Notes: generated by a model not told the origin, from the sequence alone. 64,000 nucleotides of DNA from Hallerella sp963656065 (GCA_963656065.1 CAVKGV010000002.1:124001-188000), one strand, 5' to 3'; numbered from the stretch's first letter, positions 7,362 through 16,495 are shown. Translations and numbers: made by a program.

Positions 7362-7739
7362 ATGATGTATAACACGCAAATGATTCCTGCCCGCTTCTTC
7401 GGATTGGACGACTGGTTTGATTCTTTCCATGAAGCTTCCAATAAAGATGCCGCCTATACGCCTCGCGCCGCCGTCGCCGAAAAGGATGGCGGATATATCC
7501 TGGAAGTAGATTTGCCGGGCGTGAAAAAAGAGGACGTTGAAGTCCACGTCGAAAACGATACGCTGAGCATCAAGGCAACCCGCAAGACGGCAACGGCCGA
7601 GATGCGCTATGAGCGTGCTTTCAAGATTGCCAAGGATCTCGATGCCGAAGCTGCCGAAGTAACTTTCGAAAATGGCGTTCTGGGTGTCAAGCTCGGAAAG
7701 AAAGCGTCGGCAACCGCCCATAAACTGGTGATCAAATAA
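7362..7739 (+). CDS. Small heat-shock protein, Hsp20/alpha-crystallin family (first of two)
   Basis: This 125-residue protein has a short N-terminal arm and an alpha-crystallin domain (about residues 30-120). Family hallmarks are visible: the LEVDLPGVKKEDVEV strand region and the FENGVLGVKLGKK segment near the C-terminus. Hsp20 proteins form oligomers that hold unfolding proteins for the ATP-dependent chaperones. A strong AAAAAAGGAG ribosome-binding site precedes ATG. The gene is followed 29 bases later by a close paralogue with its own AAAGGAG site, and a bidirectional terminator closes the pair. Confidence 0.93.
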   Translation: MMYNTQMIPARFFGLDDWFDSFHEASNKDAAYTPRAAVAEKDGGYILEVDLPGVKKEDVEVHVENDTLSIKATRKTATAEMRYERAFKIAKDLDAEAAEVTFENGVLGVKLGKKASATAHKLVIK

Positions 7740-7768
7740 GGTAAAAATTTTAACAAAAGGAGTAAAAT

Positions 7769-8137
7769 ATGTATCACGAAATGGTTCCCGTTTTTGGACT
7801 GAGCAATCTCTTCGACACGTTGAATGACGATGTCAAGGCTTGCGGTTCCTGCATGCCGCGGTCGTCAGTTTCCGAGAAAGGCGGAATTTACACGCTCGAA
7901 GTGGAACTGCCCGGTGTCAAGAAAAGCGATATCGATGTGAATGTCGAAGGCGATACGCTGAGCATCAAGGCGACCCGCAAGAGCGCCTCGTCGGAGATGC
8001 ATTACGAACGTTCGTTCAAGTTGGCCGAGGAAATCAATCCCGATTCCGCCGAAGCCTTCTTGGAAAACGGAATTCTCACGTTCAAGTTCACCAAAAAGCA
8101 GAACGCTAATTCACAGCATAAATTAATCGTTAAATAA
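7769..8137 (+). CDS. Small heat-shock protein, Hsp20/alpha-crystallin family (second of two)
   Basis: This 122-residue paralogue of the preceding protein shares long runs, such as the ELPGVKKSDIDV region and GDTLSIKATRKSAS. The alpha-crystallin domain spans about residues 27-118, and the N-terminal arm differs from its neighbour. The two are likely a tandem duplication that has diverged mainly at the ends, giving mixed oligomers as in IbpA/IbpB. It has its own AAAGGAG site, and transcription ends at the hairpin at 8153. Confidence 0.93.
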   Translation: MYHEMVPVFGLSNLFDTLNDDVKACGSCMPRSSVSEKGGIYTLEVELPGVKKSDIDVNVEGDTLSIKATRKSASSEMHYERSFKLAEEINPDSAEAFLENGILTFKFTKKQNANSQHKLIVK

Positions 8138-8152
8138 TCTTTGAACGTAAAA

Positions 8153-8184
8153 AAAACGCCCTCTGAAAAGAGGGTGTTTTTTTT
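8153..8184. terminator. Bidirectional Rho-independent terminator
   Basis: An 8-bp stem (CGCCCTCT with AGAGGGTG, one G-T pair) with a GAAA loop is flanked by A6 and T8 tracts. It serves both the hsp20 operon (plus strand) and the flavin reductase gene (minus strand). Confidence 0.9.
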
Positions 8185-8197
8185 GCAAACAGAAAAT

Positions 8198-8770
8198 TTA
8201 TCCCAGCAGGGTCTTTCCGTCGCTGAACGCCTTGCCGACTTTTTCGCCGAGGACGCGGTAGGCGTGTGCCGATGAGTCGTAGGAAATCGGTTCGACCTTT
8301 CCTAAATCGACTTTTCCCTTCTCGTCGAGGACCGTTTCGTCTGCGCTTGTGTTTACGACTTGTCCGACGATGTACGTGCTGCCGTCCATGTCTGCGCTGC
8401 ATTCGATGAGCTTACATTCAAGCGTGAGCGGATATTCTTCGAACATCGGAGCGTCAACGTGGGCACTTTTCACCACATGCAACCCGGATTTTTCCACTTT
8501 GCCGGGAAGCTTGTTCCCGCTGACGATACCGAAAAAGTCCGAGACGGTCGCCGTTTTCCGCGTACCGAAACTCACGGTAAAGGCTTTGCGTTTCTTGATG
8601 TTTTCCGTCGTCCTGTGGCTTGTCCCGAGGCAGATGGCAATCTGGTCTTCTTCCCTTTGCCCTCCCCAGGCCGCGTTCATCGCGTTCGGCGTTCCGTCTT
8701 CGTCGTAAGTCGCAATGATGAGTACCGGAAGCGGAGTGATGATTGCCTTGGAACCAAAATCTTTTCTCAT
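8198..8770 (-). CDS. Flavin reductase family protein
   Basis: This 190-residue protein is a flavin-reductase-like FMN-binding split barrel. It begins with the PLPVLIIATYDEDGTPNAMNAAW region (about residues 13-35) typical of the family, and continues with a substrate/flavin-contact region around CLGTSHRTTENI (about 47-58). Such proteins reduce FMN with NAD(P)H or act as flavin-dependent oxidoreductases of unknown substrate. It is a single-gene unit, convergent with the hsp20 pair. Confidence 0.88.
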   Translation of the reverse strand: MRKDFGSKAIITPLPVLIIATYDEDGTPNAMNAAWGGQREEDQIAICLGTSHRTTENIKKRKAFTVSFGTRKTATVSDFFGIVSGNKLPGKVEKSGLHVVKSAHVDAPMFEEYPLTLECKLIECSADMDGSTYIVGQVVNTSADETVLDEKGKVDLGKVEPISYDSSAHAYRVLGEKVGKAFSDGKTLLG

Positions 8771-8898
8771 GGAAAATCTCCTTTTGAACTCAAAATATAA
8801 AATTAGGCATTTAAAGATTTGCCGGGAGCGTTTATCTTTCTGGTTGAACGACGAAAGGCTTTTATGCTATATTTAAAAACAGCAAGGGTGAAGATTTT

Positions 8899-10257
8899 AT
8901 GAAGCAATTGTTGTTATTTCTGCTTATTCTGTGTTCCTGGGGATTTTCCGAGAACTTTGATTTGAATTACACCCAATATACCTATTGTCAATATAAACCG
9001 TATCTTGACAAATATTGCGATGGGGAGGAACCCGTCTGGAAAAGCGGTTCGCTCCGGGTCACATTGACGGACGATTCGCTGCTCTTTGTCTTTTTGAACA
9101 AGGAGACGACTTACCGGATAGAACTAAATACGATAGAAACGGACTACAACAGGGACAACGAGGAAATTATTGTCCTTACCGGTCGTTCGGGAGGGCAGAA
9201 TTACATGTTCGTCGCCGGGCCGAATTATTTCAATTTTCTGAGGATGCATGGCTGGGGAATGTATTTTTCTGACAATTCTTCTGAGCATAAAAGTTTGGCT
9301 TCTCGGGATTTTGGAACGCGAAAATATCCGATTCTTTCGTCCTCGATTTGTTATTACAACGAAAATTCGGAACGCTATGACAGCAGATGTTCCTACTATA
9401 ATTACGACGCGCCAAAAAATTTTTTCTTGAGAACGGCGTATAAATACAAGAATCTTTATCTTTATATCGATACTTTGTACACGATCACTGTTTCGGAAGT
9501 ACAAGACGTAAAGAATAGCGATAGCGCAAAAGTTTTGCTGTATTCGGGAAAAGATAAGGACGGAAATGTTGTGACGGTGGCGATTGGCGCCGATTATTTT
9601 AACGTGGTTTTGGGTGGAATCATGAAAATCAGCATGATGAAGGATACATTGCCGGATGAACTTGTACAGTCGAGTGCAAATGGGTCGATGGTGTCGGGAA
9701 GTTCTGTCGCCATCGCCCCGGATATATTGATTACGAACGCCCACGTCACCAAGGAAATGTCCAAAATGGGGATTTATCTCGACGGAAAAGAAGTGGAGAA
9801 CGACGGCTATGAACTGGTAGGAGAACTATCGGACGATATTTTGGACTTGGCGATTATCCGGGTAAAAGGAGCGAAATTGAACGCTTGTCCGCTTTCCACA
9901 AAGGAACCCGTGCTGGGTTCGGATATTTTGGTATTCGGATATCCGCAGATTGAATACCAGGGGTCCGACTTAAAGGTGACGAAGGGAATCGTTTCGGGAA
10001 AGAACGGGTATCGTGGAGACCAATCGACTTTCCAGATCGATGCCGCGGTACAGCATGGAAATTCGGGAGGTCCGATAGTTTCCAACGGAAAAATCATCGG
10101 TCTTGCAACTTCCATTTTGACGGTGGAAGGCTCACAAAACGTAAACTTCGGCATCAAGGCTTCCAAAATCTATCATCTGTTGAAATTTTACAATATATCG
10201 CCAAAATCGACAACGCAGGACTTTAGCCTGTGCACCTATCTGCTCGCCGGGTATTGA
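8899..10257 (+). CDS. Secreted trypsin-like serine protease with unusual N-terminal region
   Basis: This 452-residue protein carries a signal peptide (residues 1-17, cut near GFS). A long N-terminal region (about 20-250) rich in Tyr, Asp and Cys, which I do not recognise, follows. It contains two related segments of the pattern VLxxSGxxxDGxxVTVAxGxxYFxxxL, around residues 90-120 and 210-240, so it may be a duplicated beta domain. The C-terminal part (about 260-430) is a trypsin-like protease with H282, D316 and S389 in GNSGGP. No PDZ domain is present, unlike DegP. It likely acts in the envelope or outside the cell. It stands alone between a flavin reductase and an aldose epimerase. Confidence 0.8.
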   Translation: MKQLLLFLLILCSWGFSENFDLNYTQYTYCQYKPYLDKYCDGEEPVWKSGSLRVTLTDDSLLFVFLNKETTYRIELNTIETDYNRDNEEIIVLTGRSGGQNYMFVAGPNYFNFLRMHGWGMYFSDNSSEHKSLASRDFGTRKYPILSSSICYYNENSERYDSRCSYYNYDAPKNFFLRTAYKYKNLYLYIDTLYTITVSEVQDVKNSDSAKVLLYSGKDKDGNVVTVAIGADYFNVVLGGIMKISMMKDTLPDELVQSSANGSMVSGSSVAIAPDILITNAHVTKEMSKMGIYLDGKEVENDGYELVGELSDDILDLAIIRVKGAKLNACPLSTKEPVLGSDILVFGYPQIEYQGSDLKVTKGIVSGKNGYRGDQSTFQIDAAVQHGNSGGPIVSNGKIIGLATSILTVEGSQNVNFGIKASKIYHLLKFYNISPKSTTQDFSLCTYLLAGY

Positions 10258-10318
10258 CGGTTGCCGGGTTTCCTTCTGCGCGCCAACATTCTATATTGGG
10301 TAAACCGGAGAATTTGAA

Positions 10319-11290
10319 ATGCATTTTTCCCTTGAATCGAAACCGCTTGGAACCGCAGACCGATACATCATCCACGCAGACGGCTGCGAACTGGAAATTC
10401 TTGCGGGATTTGGCGCTGGGCTGAACGCTTGGCGGATTCCCTCTTGCGGCGGGACGCTCGACCTGCTCTACGGCTACCGCGATGCGGAAACTTTCCGAAA
10501 GATTTATGCGGATACGAATGCGGGTGTTTGCCTCTCGCCTTTTCCCGGCCGCACGGCAAATGCGGAATGGAAATGGAACGGCAAGTCGTATCGGCTGGTT
10601 AACAACGTGAGCTGGGCGCCCCACGCGCTGCACGGTTTTTTGAACGTGGTCCCTTGGCGCTTGAAAAGCTTTTCTTCTGATGGAAATGCGGCAACGCTTT
10701 CTCTTGTGCGGGATTTTTACGGGAACTCGGGCTTTCCGTTTACATACAAATTAACGAATATTTATTCGTTTGACGGAAAATCCTTTTCCGTGAAGTCTGT
10801 CGTGGAAAATACGGGCAAGGATACGCTCCCCTATGCGGAAGGATTTCATCCCTATTTTACGCTCGGAAAAAAACGCGGCTCGCTTGCGCTTTCCCTGCCG
10901 AAGTGCCATCGGGCGGTTCTCGATTCGGCGGACATTCCCACGGGCCGCCTCGAAGAGGAATATCGCTTTGATGGAAAGGTTCCGCTCGGCGAAACGTTCA
11001 TCAATGATTATTTTGCCTTTGACGCGGAATCTTCTGACCGGGAAACCGTCTCCCTGTCCGATGCGGAAAGCGGAAACCGCCTCGATGTCTGGCAAAAGAC
11101 GGGCAGGGGGCTTTGGCGCGGCATCCAGGTTTACACGCCTCCGGATAATGATTCTGTCGCGCTCGAACCGATGACTTCCGAACCCGATGTGCTGAACCAT
11201 CACCGTGAACTGATAGAACTGTCGCCGGGACAGTCTATCGAGCTTCTCTGGGGAGCGGATTTTATCTCGGGAAACCGAAATCAGGCTTGA
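10319..11290 (+). CDS. Aldose 1-epimerase (galactose mutarotase) family protein
   Basis: This 323-residue mutarotase-fold protein has the catalytic histidine in HALHGF (H105) and a second active-site histidine in EGFHPYF (about residue 180). The glutamate region LEPMTSEPDVLNH (about 280-292) holds the presumed base. These enzymes interconvert alpha and beta anomers of aldoses. A role in handling sugars released from plant polysaccharides fits the rest of the window, but the substrate is not predictable. It is cytoplasmic, with no signal peptide. Confidence 0.88.
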   Translation: MHFSLESKPLGTADRYIIHADGCELEILAGFGAGLNAWRIPSCGGTLDLLYGYRDAETFRKIYADTNAGVCLSPFPGRTANAEWKWNGKSYRLVNNVSWAPHALHGFLNVVPWRLKSFSSDGNAATLSLVRDFYGNSGFPFTYKLTNIYSFDGKSFSVKSVVENTGKDTLPYAEGFHPYFTLGKKRGSLALSLPKCHRAVLDSADIPTGRLEEEYRFDGKVPLGETFINDYFAFDAESSDRETVSLSDAESGNRLDVWQKTGRGLWRGIQVYTPPDNDSVALEPMTSEPDVLNHHRELIELSPGQSIELLWGADFISGNRNQA

Positions 11291-11410
11291 TTTTTTCCTG
11301 GCGTTTTCCTTGGAAATTTTTTTTACAAAATATTGTCTGATTCGGATAAAAAAGAATACTTTAAGGGGCGAAAGCGTCCAATTAAGGGCGCCCTTAGCGA
11401 GGAAATCGGT

Positions 11411-11881
11411 ATGGCCGAAAAAAAGCAAGTAAAGATGAGCCAAAAGGACTTGGACTATTTCAAGGCTTTGCTTCTCGAACGTCGTCGTCAGCTGGTAAAT
11501 GCACAGGGGACTGTTGCCGGCAACGAGTCGTTCCACGGACAGCGGGACCAGGGCGGAGAAACCGCGGGATACGCTACGCACCTAGCCGATGTCGCTTCGG
11601 ATTACAATTCCCTTGAAACGAACTTCGATCTTGCCGCCCGCGATGGGAAATATCTTGTCTATCTGGAAGAAGCGCTCCAGCGGATTGAGGACGGAACTTA
11701 CGGCGTTTGCAAGGTTTGCCATAAGCTGATTCCGAAGGCTCGCTTAGAAGCTGTCCCGACGGCGACAAAATGCGTTGATTGCAAATCCGAGACGAAGAAG
11801 CGGGAACGCGAGGAAAATCGGATTGAAATGGCCCGGATGTTCGTGGAACAGCAACGCCGCGAACAGGCTTCGGCAAAGTAA
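11411..11881 (+). CDS. DksA/TraR-family zinc-finger protein
   Basis: From ATG 11411 (preceded by GAGGAAATCGG) the protein has 156 residues. It has a helical N-terminal region and the C4 zinc finger CKVC-x17-CVDC (about residues 97-121), followed by a basic coiled tail. The open frame continues 26 codons further upstream, but that part is low-complexity and lacks a ribosome-binding site, so the shorter start was chosen. DksA proteins insert into the RNA polymerase secondary channel. The acidic coiled-coil tip residues of E. coli DksA are not obvious here, so regulatory output may differ. Confidence 0.87.
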   Translation: MAEKKQVKMSQKDLDYFKALLLERRRQLVNAQGTVAGNESFHGQRDQGGETAGYATHLADVASDYNSLETNFDLAARDGKYLVYLEEALQRIEDGTYGVCKVCHKLIPKARLEAVPTATKCVDCKSETKKREREENRIEMARMFVEQQRREQASAK

Positions 11882-11937
11882 TTTCTTGTTTCCGGGGTGA
11901 CATTCTGGGTTCTGCGGACAACTATCATCGAATCTTT

Positions 11938-12894
11938 TTGGTGGGTTCTGGTTTCAGTAAATCCTTTTGCCCCGAGATGCCGACGCTGAAGGATTTGGAT
12001 GCGCGGATTCCTTGCGGTATCGGGGAGGAATGTCTCGCTCTGCGGAATTACTGCTACTGGCTTCGCGAGCTTTGCCGCGACGAGCCGGAATACCTGAAAA
12101 TGGAATCGGTTGCGACGCATATCCTCGCGGCCCAGATTTTTCCGAGTGAAGCGGACCGCCTCCGCAATGCGGAACTCCGGTTTGAACTCTTGCGCTTCAT
12201 TGCGATGTCCATGCGGCGGACTTCCCCGCTTACGCTCCGGGCTTCTTCCCTGCTATCGAAGTTTCTGGTGTCCGTTTCGAACGACTGCAAATGCCCGCAG
12301 CGCGACAATCTGATTCTCTCGTTTAATTACGATACGCTCATCGAGGACCAGATTAGGCAGGATCCGTTTCTGTTCCAGACGACGGAAGTCGATTACGGGG
12401 TGAACATGGAACGAGCGGATCGCTCGGCGGCGAGCGGAAATCGGTCGCGGACTGTCGATCTCTTGAAATTGCACGGTTCATTGAATTGGTATTCGGTCAA
12501 GGGCGCCGGCGAGGAGTTTGACCTGAAGAATGTCTGTCGTGTCGAACGAGGTGACCGCAGCTTTCCGATGTATGAAAAGGACAATCCGATTTTTATTCCG
12601 ATGGCCCACGCCAAGGAATCTTTTTTAAAGGGAAGCCTTTTCAATGTCATCTGGGCGAAGGCGGACTACTATCTTTCCGGAGCGGACGAAATCTTTGTCA
12701 TCGGCTACGGCTTTCCGCAGACGGACGGAAACAGTTTTCCGTTCCTCCTCAAGCACCGGGACCGGATACGAAAAGTCGTCGTCTTTGAGCGGGAAGGCGA
12801 CGCTTCCGTGGCGCGGTTGGTGCGCCTTTTCGGGAAGGATGTCGTCACGTGCGAAGACGCCAAGGATTTTCTGTCGAAGATGTTCGGATCGTAG
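11938..12894 (+). CDS. SIR2-like domain protein; start codon uncertain
   Basis: This protein of about 318 residues carries SIR2-like landmarks. These are an N-terminal VGSGFSKSFCPEMPTL (the NAD-binding GxGFS loop), LILSFNYDTLIE (about 125-136), DLLKLHGSLNWYS (about 168-180) and IFVIGYGFPQTD near the C-terminus. SIR2-like proteins use or hydrolyse NAD, and several act in anti-phage defence. No defence partner is adjacent here. The TTG at 11938 cuts off the first beta strand (RIFLV). The frame stays open upstream through ILGSADNYHRIF into the end of the dksA-like gene, with no ATG, GTG or TTG. The real start may be a rare codon near 11902-11905, or the 5' end is damaged. Confidence 0.7.
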   Translation: MVGSGFSKSFCPEMPTLKDLDARIPCGIGEECLALRNYCYWLRELCRDEPEYLKMESVATHILAAQIFPSEADRLRNAELRFELLRFIAMSMRRTSPLTLRASSLLSKFLVSVSNDCKCPQRDNLILSFNYDTLIEDQIRQDPFLFQTTEVDYGVNMERADRSAASGNRSRTVDLLKLHGSLNWYSVKGAGEEFDLKNVCRVERGDRSFPMYEKDNPIFIPMAHAKESFLKGSLFNVIWAKADYYLSGADEIFVIGYGFPQTDGNSFPFLLKHRDRIRKVVVFEREGDASVARLVRLFGKDVVTCEDAKDFLSKMFGS

Positions 12895-12897
12895 GAA

Positions 12898-13770
12898 TCA
12901 GTTCATCGCAAAGCAAAAGAGCCCGATGAGAATTCCCGCCATCGATAAATTCTTGAGTGCGGAACGTCTTTCGTGAAAGAAGAAAAGCCCGCCGAGAAAG
13001 CTGATGAGGACGTTGGAACGCCGGATGATGGTGACGACCGAAATGAGGGCGTCGGGATCGTGGACCGCGAGAAAGTAGAATCTGTCCGCGGCGACGAGAA
13101 AGATTCCTACGGCGAGAATGACGGGGCGAAACTGGAAACGGAGCTTGGATGGGCTTCCTTTTTTGACAAGACATTGTCCGAGAATGAGAATGCCTTGGAG
13201 CGCCGCCATGTAGATGTTGTAGAAAAACTGGATGGCTAGCGGGTCTAGATGCTCGCGCTGCAAGAGATATTTGTCATAGATGCCGCTGACCGATCCGAGA
13301 AATGTCCCGAAGAACATCGAAAGAATCCAGATGTTCGTGAAGAAATGTCCGGTTTCCTTGCGCGAAGCGAAACTCATTGCCAGGTATCCGAGGAGGGAAA
13401 TACCGATTCCCAGCCATTCGATGGCGCTCGGGCGTTCACCCATGAAGGCTACGGCCATGGCGATGGTGAATATCGGTGCGCTCGCCCGGACGGGAGCAGT
13501 GATGCTCAGCGGAAGCCTCGAAACGGCGTGAAACGTGAAGACCCAGCTCGTGGTGACGATGGCGGCCTTGAGGAGAAGTTTCAGATGCTCGCTTGCGGAA
13601 AGTGCGGGGAGAAATCCTAGAAAGTAGGCGGGAGAAAGGAGCGCGGCGCAGGTGAGGCTCACGAAGAAGAGAACCGGCAAAACTGCGTTTCCGGTGAGCG
13701 CTTTCTTTTTGGCTATGTCGTAAAAGCCCAAGAACAGGGCGGAGCCTAGTGCGAGTGTGACCCAAAACAT
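12898..13770 (-). CDS. EamA/DMT superfamily transporter, full length
   Basis: This 290-residue inner-membrane protein has about ten hydrophobic segments arranged as two EamA repeats. It begins MFWVTLALGSALFLGFYDIAKKKAL. The substrate is unknown, and members move metabolites such as amino acids or sugars. It is convergent with the SIR2-like gene (3-base gap) and divergent from mscL across 75 bases. Confidence 0.87.
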   Translation of the reverse strand: MFWVTLALGSALFLGFYDIAKKKALTGNAVLPVLFFVSLTCAALLSPAYFLGFLPALSASEHLKLLLKAAIVTTSWVFTFHAVSRLPLSITAPVRASAPIFTIAMAVAFMGERPSAIEWLGIGISLLGYLAMSFASRKETGHFFTNIWILSMFFGTFLGSVSGIYDKYLLQREHLDPLAIQFFYNIYMAALQGILILGQCLVKKGSPSKLRFQFRPVILAVGIFLVAADRFYFLAVHDPDALISVVTIIRRSNVLISFLGGLFFFHERRSALKNLSMAGILIGLFCFAMN

Positions 13771-13845
13771 AGTCCAAAGATAGCAATCGTGCCAATTTGC
13801 CTTAAAAATTTTATTCTTGTTTGAAAATTCACAAAGGAGTCCGGT

Positions 13846-14289
13846 ATGGGCATTAAAGGAAAGGCGACAAGCCTCATTGAAGAATTCAAGGCGTTTGCGT
13901 TCAAGGGCAACATTGTCGATATGGCAATAGGTGTGATCATCGGCGGGGCCTTTGGAAAGATCGTTACGTCGTTTGTGAACGATATCGTGATGCCCGGCGT
14001 GACCGCTCTCATCGCGATGGGCGGCGCAAAGGATGCCGGCGAAGGTCTCAAGTCGCTTGCCTACACGACGGAAGCCGGCGTGACGATTCCATACGGAAGT
14101 TTCATCGGCGGAGTTGTCGATTTTCTGATTGTCGCGATTGTCGTGTTTCTGGTGATGAAGAAATTCTTGGGGTTTATGCAGAATATGCGGAAGCAGGAAG
14201 AAGCTCCGGCCGAGCCTCCCGCGCCGCCGGCCCCGTCGAAGGAAGAAGTTCTCCTTACCGAAATTCGCGACCTGCTGAAGAATAAGTAA
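13846..14289 (+). CDS. mscL: Large-conductance mechanosensitive channel MscL
   Basis: This 147-residue protein matches MscL end to end. It has an N-terminal amphipathic helix and a first membrane helix FAFKGNIVDMAIGVIIGGAFGKIV (about 23-46) with the pore-lining glycines. A periplasmic loop, a second membrane helix (about 85-108) and a C-terminal cytoplasmic helix complete it. A proline/alanine/glutamate-rich insert lies before the final helix. It forms a pentameric pressure-release valve in the inner membrane. An AAAGGAG site precedes the ATG, and a terminator follows at 14341. Confidence 0.96.
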   Translation: MGIKGKATSLIEEFKAFAFKGNIVDMAIGVIIGGAFGKIVTSFVNDIVMPGVTALIAMGGAKDAGEGLKSLAYTTEAGVTIPYGSFIGGVVDFLIVAIVVFLVMKKFLGFMQNMRKQEEAPAEPPAPPAPSKEEVLLTEIRDLLKNK

Positions 14290-14340
14290 AGGTTGGAACT
14301 AGCCGATGGCTTAAAGCTATCCGCCAATTTTTCGCATCAA

Positions 14341-14375
14341 AAAAACCGCAGTCTTTTGACCGCGGCTTTTCCTTT
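14341..14375. terminator. Rho-independent terminator between mscL and rubrerythrin genes
   Basis: An 8-bp stem with one mismatch (CCGCAGTC with GACCGCGG) is flanked by A-rich and T-rich tracts. It can stop both converging transcripts. Confidence 0.8.
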
Positions 14376-14385
14376 TTTGAAAATT

Positions 14386-14925
14386 CTAGAAATTTTCTTT
14401 CTTGATTTCGAAATAGCTTTGCGGGTGTCCGCAGACCGGGCACATGCCGGGAGCCTTCTTGCCGATGACGATATGGCCGCAGTTTGAACATTGCCAAATG
14501 CAGTCACCGTCGCGGGAAAATACCAGACCTTCTTCGACGTTCTTCAGGAGCTTGCGGTAGCGTTCCTCGTGTTCCTTTTCTATTTTGCCGACCATGGCGA
14601 ACTTCGCCGCAATTTCGTGGAAACCCTCTTCGCGGGCTTCCTTCGCCATGCGTTCATACATGTCCGTCCATTCAAAGTTTTCGCCGTCCGCCGCATCCTT
14701 TAAATTTGCCGCGGTGTCCTTGATCTCTCCGCCCATCAAATATTTAAACCAGATTTTGGCATGTTCCTTTTCGTTGCCGGCGGTTTCTTCGAAAATGCTG
14801 GCTATCTGGACAAAACCTTCCTTTTTTGCCTTGGACGCATAGTAGGTGTATTTGTTCCGCGCCTGGGACTCTCCGGCGAATGCCGCCCACAGGTTCTTTT
14901 CCGTCTTGGATCCTTTCAATTCCAT
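14386..14925 (-). CDS. rbr: Rubrerythrin
   Basis: This 179-residue peroxide-scavenging protein has a diiron ferritin-like domain (residues 1-140), with ligand regions GESQARNKY, EETAGNEKEHAKIW and the second-half EKEHEERY. A C-terminal rubredoxin domain binds one iron through CSNC and CPVC (about residues 148-167). Rubrerythrin reduces hydrogen peroxide in anaerobes, which fits a strict anaerobe host. ATG 14925 was chosen because an AAGGAGAC ribosome-binding site lies just ahead and the family begins here. The open frame runs 39 codons further but overlaps the MATE gene. Confidence 0.95.
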   Translation of the reverse strand: MELKGSKTEKNLWAAFAGESQARNKYTYYASKAKKEGFVQIASIFEETAGNEKEHAKIWFKYLMGGEIKDTAANLKDAADGENFEWTDMYERMAKEAREEGFHEIAAKFAMVGKIEKEHEERYRKLLKNVEEGLVFSRDGDCIWQCSNCGHIVIGKKAPGMCPVCGHPQSYFEIKKENF

Positions 14926-15001
14926 AGTTGTCTCCTTGGAAGCGATTACAAGTTCGCTTCTCTTTTCACAATGTATAAAGAAATCTGCTGAAAACCGCAA
15001 T

Positions 15002-16378
15002 CTAACCGATTCTTTCCTGTCGGATGCTTCGCATCTTAGCAAAAGAATAGATTATCATCAGGAGAAGCGTGAGCGTTTCGGCGACAGGTAGCGCAAGCCA
15101 GAGTCCACGCGTTCCGAGAATTTTGGGCAGAATGAGAAAGCTCGGGATGACGAGGACGATTCCGCGGAGAAACATGAAGACGATTGCCGTATTCGCTTTT
15201 GAAAGACCCTGGTAAATGCCGATGCCGACGAGGTTCAGGGATATGAAGACGAATCCCGTTGCGAAGTAGGGAAAGCCTTCCATTGCGATTGCGTGAGGGT
15301 GCGTGCCGCGGTTGAGAAAGAGCGTCATCAGCGGGTCGCAGAAAAGAGAGCAGCCGATGCTTATCAAGATTCCGAGAAAAGCCGCAGCCTTGACCGAAAT
15401 TTTGATTGTCGCCTTGATGCGTTCCTTGTTGCCGATTCCGTTGTTGTAGCTTAAAATCGGAAGCTGGCTCTGGGCGATTGCGTTCCCGAAAATGAAAATC
15501 AGCGGAAAGAGGTAACAGGCGACGCTGAACGCGGCGACGCCGTCTTCGTGCAGGTACTGGATAAACATGTAGTTTCCGACAATAATCGTCGCTGCGATGG
15601 CGACTTCCCCGATGAATGTCGGGAATCCGAGCTTCATCATATAGTAGGAATTTCGTAGTGTGAGGTAGAGGCTTGTCGTGGAAATCTTCAGCCGGTAGAA
15701 ATGCAGGGTCTTGGAAAATTTCAGGAGATAGGTCATGACGATGACCGCTCCGATTGCTTCGGAAATAATCGTGGCGACGGCTGCGCCCCAGATGCCTTTC
15801 CCTAGCGGAAAGATGAAGAGCCAGTCAAGGAAAATATTCGAAATGGCGGATACGATGTTTACTGACATTGCGACTTTAGGTGCGCCGTCTAGTCGGATGA
15901 TGAATGAGCCTACCATGAGGAATACGCCGAGAACGGGGAACAGGAAAATGCCGCGCAGATAGTCCCGGACATAAGGCAGTAAAATTTCGGAACCTCCGAA
16001 GAGAGTGTTTAACTGGTCCGGGAAGAAAAAGATTATCGCGGAGAGGATGAGCATCAGGAAAAGCGGAACAATCATGGATTGCGTGACGTTGATGTTTGCC
16101 GCTTTCACGTTTCCCTTGGCGAGATGCTCCGCCGCGACAATGCTCACTCCGCTTGCGAACATCAGGCTTGCCGCCGTCGAAAAAAGGAATACCGGAGCGG
16201 AGATGTTTACCGCGGCCAGGGCATCGCTCGAAATCCCCTTTCCGACGAAAATTCCATCGACGATGTTGAAAACAGTCATGAAGATCATGCCGATGAGAGT
16301 TGGAATGAACAGCTTAACGAAAAGTTGGGGGATGTTCATTTTCCCAAAATCGAGAGAATCTCTGTTTGTGTTTTTCAT
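15002..16378 (-). CDS. MATE family efflux transporter
   Basis: This 458-residue inner-membrane protein has about 12 membrane segments in two MatE repeats, beginning NIPQLFVKLFIPTLIGMIFMTVFNIVDGIFVGKGI. These transporters export drugs or metabolites in exchange for sodium ions or protons. It is transcribed in the same direction as rubrerythrin (76 bases apart) and divergent from the ferredoxin operon. Confidence 0.92.
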   Translation of the reverse strand: MKNTNRDSLDFGKMNIPQLFVKLFIPTLIGMIFMTVFNIVDGIFVGKGISSDALAAVNISAPVFLFSTAASLMFASGVSIVAAEHLAKGNVKAANINVTQSMIVPLFLMLILSAIIFFFPDQLNTLFGGSEILLPYVRDYLRGIFLFPVLGVFLMVGSFIIRLDGAPKVAMSVNIVSAISNIFLDWLFIFPLGKGIWGAAVATIISEAIGAVIVMTYLLKFSKTLHFYRLKISTTSLYLTLRNSYYMMKLGFPTFIGEVAIAATIIVGNYMFIQYLHEDGVAAFSVACYLFPLIFIFGNAIAQSQLPILSYNNGIGNKERIKATIKISVKAAAFLGILISIGCSLFCDPLMTLFLNRGTHPHAIAMEGFPYFATGFVFISLNLVGIGIYQGLSKANTAIVFMFLRGIVLVIPSFLILPKILGTRGLWLALPVAETLTLLLMIIYSFAKMRSIRQERIG

Positions 16379-16495
16379 ATTGGTGCGTAATATACTAAAT
16401 TTGAAAAATGATAGGAATCAGAAGTTGTAAAAAATAAATCGTGAATTTAGGGTGGGTTGTGAGGACGTTTAAGTTATTTCTATATTTACCCATAT

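Noticed and set aside
11938..12894. Reading the SIR2-like gene as part of an anti-phage system
   Set aside because: The neighbours are a DksA-like gene and a DMT transporter. No partner typical of Thoeris, DSR or prokaryotic Argonaute systems is adjacent, so a defence call is not supported.
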